From Pseudomonas sp. UBA4194 (GTDB lineage Bacteria; Pseudomonadota; Gammaproteobacteria; Pseudomonadales; Pseudomonadaceae), in assembly GCF_002379585.1 (NCBI RefSeq), contig NZ_DFUE01000023.1, forward strand, positions 48,755-65,582: a stretch of 16,828 nucleotides of DNA, written 5' to 3'. The stretch's first letter is position 1. Each line of letters starts with the position of its first letter. Under the pieces are notes generated by a model that worked only from the letters and a program-made list of their open reading frames with translations, ran no database searches and was not told where the DNA came from. The translations under genes and the position numbers were made by a program. Below, in pieces: positions 12,867 to 16,828 of this stretch.

Positions 12867-13769
12867 TTACCCGCCCCACCCTTCCCGAGCCGCGCCACGA
12901 ATCGCTTCCAGCAACATCGCAAAGGCCGGGTTGTCATTGCTTTCGCGCCAGATCAGATGCAGCTCGCTCTGCACCCCCTCGCCCAGATCGATCTCGCGAA
13001 ATACCACATTCTTGAACACCACACTGGTGGCGCAACGCGGCACCAGCGCCAACCCCATACCGGCATTCACCAACGCCAGAATGGTCAACGACGACCCCAG
13101 CCATTGCACATACTGCGGCGCCACCTGTGCCGAGCGCAGCATCCCGGTCAGCAGCTCGTTGAACGGCGGGTAGGCCGAGTGGGAATACATCAGGAATGGC
13201 TGTTCATGCAGATCATGCACCCCCAGATCCTGCGCCGTCGCCAACGGGTGATGAGCGGGCGCGGCCAATACGAACGGCTCGCGCACCAGGCACTCGGTCA
13301 GATAACCGCTGTCCTGTAACGGCGCGCGGGCGATGCCCAGATCGATACGTCGCGCGCGCAAGGCTTCGTGCTGCTGATAGGTGTTCATCTCCGACAGATC
13401 GATCTTCACGTGCGGCTGCTTGAGCCGCGCTTCGGCGATCACCTTGGGCAGAAATTCATAGACCGCGCTGCCAACGAACGCGATGTTGACCGAGCCGATG
13501 TCGCCCTCGGCAAACCGACGTGCCGACACCGCCGCCTGCTGCGCACGCTCCAGCAGGTTCTGCGCCTCGACGAAGAACGCCCTGCCGGCAGCGGTCAACG
13601 CCACACTGCGGGTGCTGCGAGTGAACAGCTCCACACCCAGATGATGCTCCAGCAACTGGATCTGCCGGCTCAAGGGTGGCTGGGTCATGTTCAAGCGCTC
13701 GGCCGCACGACGGAAGTTGAGTTCCGTGGCCACGGTGGTGAAACAGCGCAGTTGGGTCAGCTCGAACAT
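12867..13769 (-). CDS. LysR-type regulator of the glucarate module
   Basis: 300-aa LysR-type regulator. The DNA-binding helix-turn-helix FRRAAERLNMTQPPLSRQIQLLE lies at 19-41, followed by LGVELFTRSTRSVALTAAG. This is the CatM/BenM-like subtype. The co-inducer domain spans about 90-295. The start at 13769 (MFELTQLRCF) has GAGG 10 nt upstream and fits family N-termini. A frame extending to 13820 is rejected. It is divergent from the transporter and dehydratase genes, with a T-N11-A type dyad between, so it most likely controls them in response to a sugar acid. I give no symbol because regulator names differ between species. The 3' end lies 22 nt from the REP array. Confidence 0.9.
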   Translation of the reverse strand: MFELTQLRCFTTVATELNFRRAAERLNMTQPPLSRQIQLLEHHLGVELFTRSTRSVALTAAGRAFFVEAQNLLERAQQAAVSARRFAEGDIGSVNIAFVGSAVYEFLPKVIAEARLKQPHVKIDLSEMNTYQQHEALRARRIDLGIARAPLQDSGYLTECLVREPFVLAAPAHHPLATAQDLGVHDLHEQPFLMYSHSAYPPFNELLTGMLRSAQVAPQYVQWLGSSLTILALVNAGMGLALVPRCATSVVFKNVVFREIDLGEGVQSELHLIWRESNDNPAFAMLLEAIRGAAREGWGG

Positions 13770-13790
13770 TGATTCAACCTCGGTATCAAT
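13768..13790. promoter_or_regulatory. LysR-type operator between the regulator and transporter genes
   Basis: ATTGAT-N11-ATCAAT is a perfect 6-bp dyad whose inner bases give the classic LysR box T-N11-A. It overlaps the ATG of the LysR gene and lies about 84-106 nt upstream of the transporter start. That distance is normal for the activator recognition site if transcription begins near 13830-13840. The same binding would sit on the regulator's own 5' end and could repress it. The only AT-rich -10 candidate for the transporter is near 13818-13823 (CAATAT). Confidence 0.6.
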
Positions 13791-13873
13791 CAAGTGCCAA
13801 GTTAGATTAGACGGGAACAATATCCCAGGTCCATCATCGAGCCATCCAAAAAAAACAACTATCGGAGTCGCCC

Positions 13874-15211
13874 TTGAACGCTCAATACGGTTCTGCGGAC
13901 CCCAGCGTGCTCGCCAGCGCGGTGGCCAAGGTGAAGCGGCATGTACTGCCGTTGTTCGTCATCATGTTCATCGTCAACTACATCGACCGGGTGAACATCG
14001 GCTTCGTGCGCACGCACATGGAAACCGATCTGGGCATCGGCGCGGCGGCCTACGGGCTGGGCGCCGGCCTGTTCTTCGTGGGCTACGCACTGTTCGAAGT
14101 GCCGTCCAACATGCTCCTGCAGCGCTTCGGCGCCCGCGCCTGGCTGACTCGCATCATGTTCACCTGGGGCCTGGTGGCCATGGGCATGGCGTTCGTCAAA
14201 GGCGAGACCAGCTTCTACGTCATGCGCTTTTTGCTGGGCGTCACCGAAGCCGGCTTCTACCCCGGCGTGCTGTATTACTTCACCCAATGGTTGCCAGCGA
14301 GCGAGCGCGGCAAGGCAATGGCGATCTTCCTCAGCGGTTCGGCGATTGCTTCCATCGTCTCCGGCCCCATCACCGGCGCCCTGCTCAGCGTCAGCGGCCT
14401 GGGCCTGCACGGCTGGCAGTGGATGTTCCTGATCGAAGGCGGCGCCTCGGTGGCGCTCTGCGGCTTCGTCTACTTCTGGCTGCAGTCGCACATTCATGAA
14501 GCCAAATGGCTGACCCCGGAAGAACAGGGCGTGCTCAGCTACACCATCGCCGAGGAACAGCGCGCCCGGGAAGCCGAACACGTGGTCAAGCCCTCGATGT
14601 TCAAGCTGCTGGCCGACACGCAGATCCTGGTGTTCTGTTTCATCTTCTTCTCGGTGGCACTGACCATCTATGGCGCCACCTTCTGGCTGCCGAGCATGAT
14701 CAAGAAGATGGGCAATGTCTCGGACTTCGAGATCGGTCTGTTCAACTCCATTCCCTGGATCATCTCCATCGCGGCCATGTACGGCTTCGCCGCGCTGGCG
14801 GCCCGCTTCAAGCACCAGCAGGCGTGGGTGGCGACCACCTTGATCATCGCAGCCATCGGCATGTTCATGTCCACCTACGGTGGCCCGGTATTCGCTTTCG
14901 TCGCCATCTGCTTTGCCGCGGTAGGTTTCAAGGCCGCCTCGGCGCTGTTCTGGCCCATTCCGCAGGCCTACCTGGATGCGCGCATCGCCGCTGCGGTGCT
15001 GGCGCTGATCAACTCGGTGGGCAATCTGGGCGGCTTCGTGGCGCCCACGGTGTTCGGCTTCCTGGAAGAGAAAACGGGCTCCATCCAGGGCGGCCTGTAC
15101 GGTCTGGCCGCGACGTCGGTGGTGGCGGCCATCGTGGTGTTCTTCGCCCGCACCAAACCCCGTGGCAGCAAAACCGACGCCAAGCCGGTACAGCCCGTCA
15201 TCGCCCATTGA
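13874..15211 (+). CDS. gudP: MFS transporter, anion:cation symporter family (probable D-glucarate permease)
   Basis: 445-aa inner-membrane protein with 12 predicted TM segments. The ACS-family signature NYIDRVNIGF is at 35-44 and the first intracellular loop has FEVPSNMLLQRFGARAWLTR (74-93). The central loop (about 205-245) is hydrophilic, as usual. Members import organic anions such as glucarate, galactarate, phthalate or tartrate with protons. Glucarate is inferred from the dehydratase gene 50 nt downstream and the divergent LysR gene. The start codon is TTG: it follows GGAG by 6 nt and gives MNAQYGS; no ATG or GTG fits better. The gene and the dehydratase probably form one operon. Confidence 0.85.
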   Translation: MNAQYGSADPSVLASAVAKVKRHVLPLFVIMFIVNYIDRVNIGFVRTHMETDLGIGAAAYGLGAGLFFVGYALFEVPSNMLLQRFGARAWLTRIMFTWGLVAMGMAFVKGETSFYVMRFLLGVTEAGFYPGVLYYFTQWLPASERGKAMAIFLSGSAIASIVSGPITGALLSVSGLGLHGWQWMFLIEGGASVALCGFVYFWLQSHIHEAKWLTPEEQGVLSYTIAEEQRAREAEHVVKPSMFKLLADTQILVFCFIFFSVALTIYGATFWLPSMIKKMGNVSDFEIGLFNSIPWIISIAAMYGFAALAARFKHQQAWVATTLIIAAIGMFMSTYGGPVFAFVAICFAAVGFKAASALFWPIPQAYLDARIAAAVLALINSVGNLGGFVAPTVFGFLEEKTGSIQGGLYGLAATSVVAAIVVFFARTKPRGSKTDAKPVQPVIAH

Positions 15212-15261
15212 CTACGGAATGGCCCTGCACTGCCGGGGCCTGAAACTGCAGGAGAGAGACC

Positions 15262-16536
15262 ATGAAAATCAAACGCGTCACCGTGACCCCGATCGCCTTC
15301 CGTGATCCGCCCCTGCTCAACGCCAGCGGCATCCATGAACCCTATGCGCTGCGCTCGATCATCGAAGTGGAAAGCGACAACGGCTACGTCGGCCTCGGCG
15401 AAAGCTACGGCGATGCGCCGGCGCTGGCCGTGCAGATGGCCATCAAGGATCAGTTGGTCGGCCTCGACCCGTTCAATCTCAACGGGCTGCGCCAGATCGT
15501 CACCAGCACCGTGGCCCGGCACAAGCCCGCCAGCCTGTCGGGCGCCGAACTGGCGCCGGGCTCCCACGCCAGCAAGGCGGTGACCAACGCCTATTCAGCC
15601 TTCGAAGTGGCGCTGCTGGACCTGCAAGCCCATTCGCTGAACCGACCCTTGGTAGACCTGCTCGGCGGCGCCGTGCGCGACGAAGTGCCGTTCAGTGCCT
15701 ACCTGTTTTTCAAGTACGCCCAGCACATCGACTCGCCCTACCCGGCCGATGCCTGGGGCGAGGCGCTGAGCGAGGAGCAGATCGTGGCCCAGGCGCGGAC
15801 CATGATCGAGCAGTACGGCTTCAAGAGCATCAAGCTCAAGGCCGGCACCCTGCCGCCCGAACACGAAGTGGCCTGCATCCTGGCCCTGAAGAAGGCTTTC
15901 CCGAACCACCCGCTGCGCATCGACCCGAACGGCAACTGGTCGCTGGAAACCTCGATCCGCATGGCCGAGCTGCTGGGCGACAGCTTGCAATATTACGAAG
16001 ACCCCTGCCCAGGTCTCGATGGCATGGCCGAACTGCACAAGCGCACCGGCCTGCCCCTGGCGACCAACATGGTGGTCACCGATTTCGACGAGTTCCGCCG
16101 CAGCGTCGAACAGAACAGCGTGCAGATCGTGCTGGCCGACCACCATTACTGGGGTGGCCTGCGCGACACTCAGGTATTGGCGCGGATGTGTCACACCTGG
16201 GGCCTGGGCGTGTCCATGCACTCCAACTCGCACCTGGGCATCAGCTTGATGGCCATGGCCCATGTGGCCGCCGCCGTGCCGAATCTGGATTACGCCTGCG
16301 ATACCCACTATCCGTGGCAGGAAGCGGATGAGGAAGTGATCAAGGGCGGCAAGCTGCCGATCGTCGATGGCTGCGTGAAAATCAACAAGACACCGGGGTT
16401 GGGGCTGGAACTGGACCGCGACCAGTTGGGTACCTTGCATGAGCAGTTCCTGAGCTGCGGAATCCGCTCTCGCGACGATGTGAGGCAGATGGCTCGGTAC
16501 AAGCCTGATTGGAAGGCGGTGAAGCCGCGGTTTTGA
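15262..16536 (+). CDS. gudD: Glucarate dehydratase (enolase superfamily)
   Basis: 424-aa enolase-superfamily enzyme: D-glucarate loses water to give 5-keto-4-deoxy-D-glucarate, the first catabolic step; cytoplasmic, Mg-dependent. The residues known for E. coli GudD are present: His25, Tyr147, Lys191/Lys193 (KLK), Asp221 and Asn223 (DPNG), Glu246 (EDP), Asn269 (ATNM), Asp293 (ADHH), His320-Ser-Asn322, His349 (DTH) and Arg404. The capping domain covers about 1-130 and the barrel the rest. It is some 20 residues shorter than the E. coli enzyme (446 aa), mainly in loops, so activity on a related sugar diacid is possible. AGGAG lies 7 nt before the ATG. The later pathway genes (kdgD, KGSA dehydrogenase) are not in the window. 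Confidence 0.88.
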   Translation: MKIKRVTVTPIAFRDPPLLNASGIHEPYALRSIIEVESDNGYVGLGESYGDAPALAVQMAIKDQLVGLDPFNLNGLRQIVTSTVARHKPASLSGAELAPGSHASKAVTNAYSAFEVALLDLQAHSLNRPLVDLLGGAVRDEVPFSAYLFFKYAQHIDSPYPADAWGEALSEEQIVAQARTMIEQYGFKSIKLKAGTLPPEHEVACILALKKAFPNHPLRIDPNGNWSLETSIRMAELLGDSLQYYEDPCPGLDGMAELHKRTGLPLATNMVVTDFDEFRRSVEQNSVQIVLADHHYWGGLRDTQVLARMCHTWGLGVSMHSNSHLGISLMAMAHVAAAVPNLDYACDTHYPWQEADEEVIKGGKLPIVDGCVKINKTPGLGLELDRDQLGTLHEQFLSCGIRSRDDVRQMARYKPDWKAVKPRF

Positions 16537-16540
16537 TTTT
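16516..16540 (+). terminator. Weak terminator-like hairpin at the end of gudD
   Basis: GCGG-TGAAG-CCGC is followed by GGTTTTGATTTT. The short 4-bp stem and T-rich tail overlap the gudD stop codon. It may help end the transcript together with the much stronger palindrome that follows. Confidence 0.3.
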
Positions 16541-16541
16541 G

Positions 16542-16752
16542 GATCTTCGGTGAATGGTCCCCTCACCCCAGCCCTCTCCCTGAGGGAGAGGGAGCCGTAC
16601 GGTGGTGTTGCGGCTATCCACGATCCGCTTTTAGCTCCCTCTCCCTGACGGAGAGGGAGCCGTACGGTGGTGTTGCGGCTATCGACGGTCCGCTTTTAGC
16701 TCCCTCTCCCTAAGGGAGAGGGCTGGGGTGAGGGGACCATTCAGCGAAGATC
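16542..16752. repeat. Large palindromic element with 54-bp inverted arms and 65-bp internal repeats
   Basis: The left arm 16542-16595 and right arm 16699-16752 are reverse complements over 54 bp with two mismatches. They begin GATCTTCG at the outer ends and run into the CCCTCACCCCAGCCCTCTCCC motif common in proteobacterial repeats. Internally, a 65-bp unit is repeated (GAGAGGG at 16586, 16651 and 16716). It contains a small palindrome CTCCCTCTCCCT/AGGGAGAGGGAG and the text CCGTACGGTGGTGTTGCGG. No ORF or transposase is inside. It looks like a MITE-like or BIME-like non-coding repeat. The last 76 bp of the window show nothing I can name. Confidence 0.9.
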
Positions 16753-16828
16753 TCCACCTAGACCAACACCACCAGCTCAGTCCCAACCCCCCCAGGGCCC
16801 ATAACCACAATCCCCCACGTGATCCACC

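Noticed and set aside
13859..15208. 449-residue minus-strand frame across the MFS gene
   Set aside because: Antisense shadow of a clear transporter; His/Glu/Gly-rich, no domain, no ribosome site.
15595..16566. 323-residue minus-strand frame over gudD
   Set aside because: gudD is complete with all catalytic residues; the antisense frame has no recognisable feature.

Overview
The window is high-GC chromosomal DNA that reads as a fluorescent Pseudomonas, most likely of the P. putida/P. fluorescens branch. The evidence is the block prmB / isochorismatase-fold hydrolase / small membrane protein / Smr protein / folE, which has the same order as in P. aeruginosa. It also includes the gbuR-gbuA pair, GTG and TTG starts, and abundant Pseudomonas-type REP palindromes. 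I see no rRNA, tRNA, CRISPR array, transposase or phage gene. The species is inferred, not proven.

Layout. 64-972 (-) is prmB, the ribosomal protein L3 glutamine methyltransferase. It diverges from 1100-3728 (+), a likely operon or gene string: isochorismatase-fold hydrolase with a Ser at the nucleophile position, two-TM protein, SmrA-like protein, folE, and a glutaredoxin/GST-N-like protein. A 24-bp perfect inverted REP-like pair (3725-3853) separates it from an orphan benE-type transporter (3965-5155). Three REP copies follow, then an SDR oxidoreductase (5420-6184) that converges on pyrF (6187-6888, -) with only 2 bp between stop codons. Divergent from pyrF is an ethanolamine-type APC permease (7151-8515) behind a near-consensus sigma-54 promoter. 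Then come a 55-aa DUF2897-like membrane peptide (8612-8779) and a TetR regulator (8923-9486).

The convergent gap 9487-9752 carries DnaA-box-like sites and a perfect IHF consensus. The amine catabolism pair gbuR (9753-10643, -) and gbuA (10890-11840, +) are divergent with a REPIN between them. Downstream lies a REPIN whose interior is a 47-bp tandem repeat, then a gene for an 80-residue acyl-carrier-protein-like protein that lacks the carrier serine (12280-12522), then four ~70-bp tandem units each containing a REP. The right end is a sugar-acid module: a LysR regulator (12867-13769, -) divergent from an ACS-type MFS transporter (13874-15211, TTG start) and glucarate dehydratase (15262-16536). 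The last 290 bp hold a large palindromic element (54-bp inverted arms, 65-bp internal repeats).

How the genes work together. The left half is mostly housekeeping: translation, folate and pyrimidine synthesis. The right half is a set of regulator-plus-enzyme or transporter modules for using aromatic acids, ethanolamine or amines, guanidinobutyrate and D-glucarate, each cut off from the next by palindromic repeats. I found no clearly new multi-gene system. The least explained signals are the DnaA/IHF cluster, the 47-bp repeat with ATGA-linked mini-ORFs, the serine-less carrier-like protein, and the Cys-to-Ser hydrolase.
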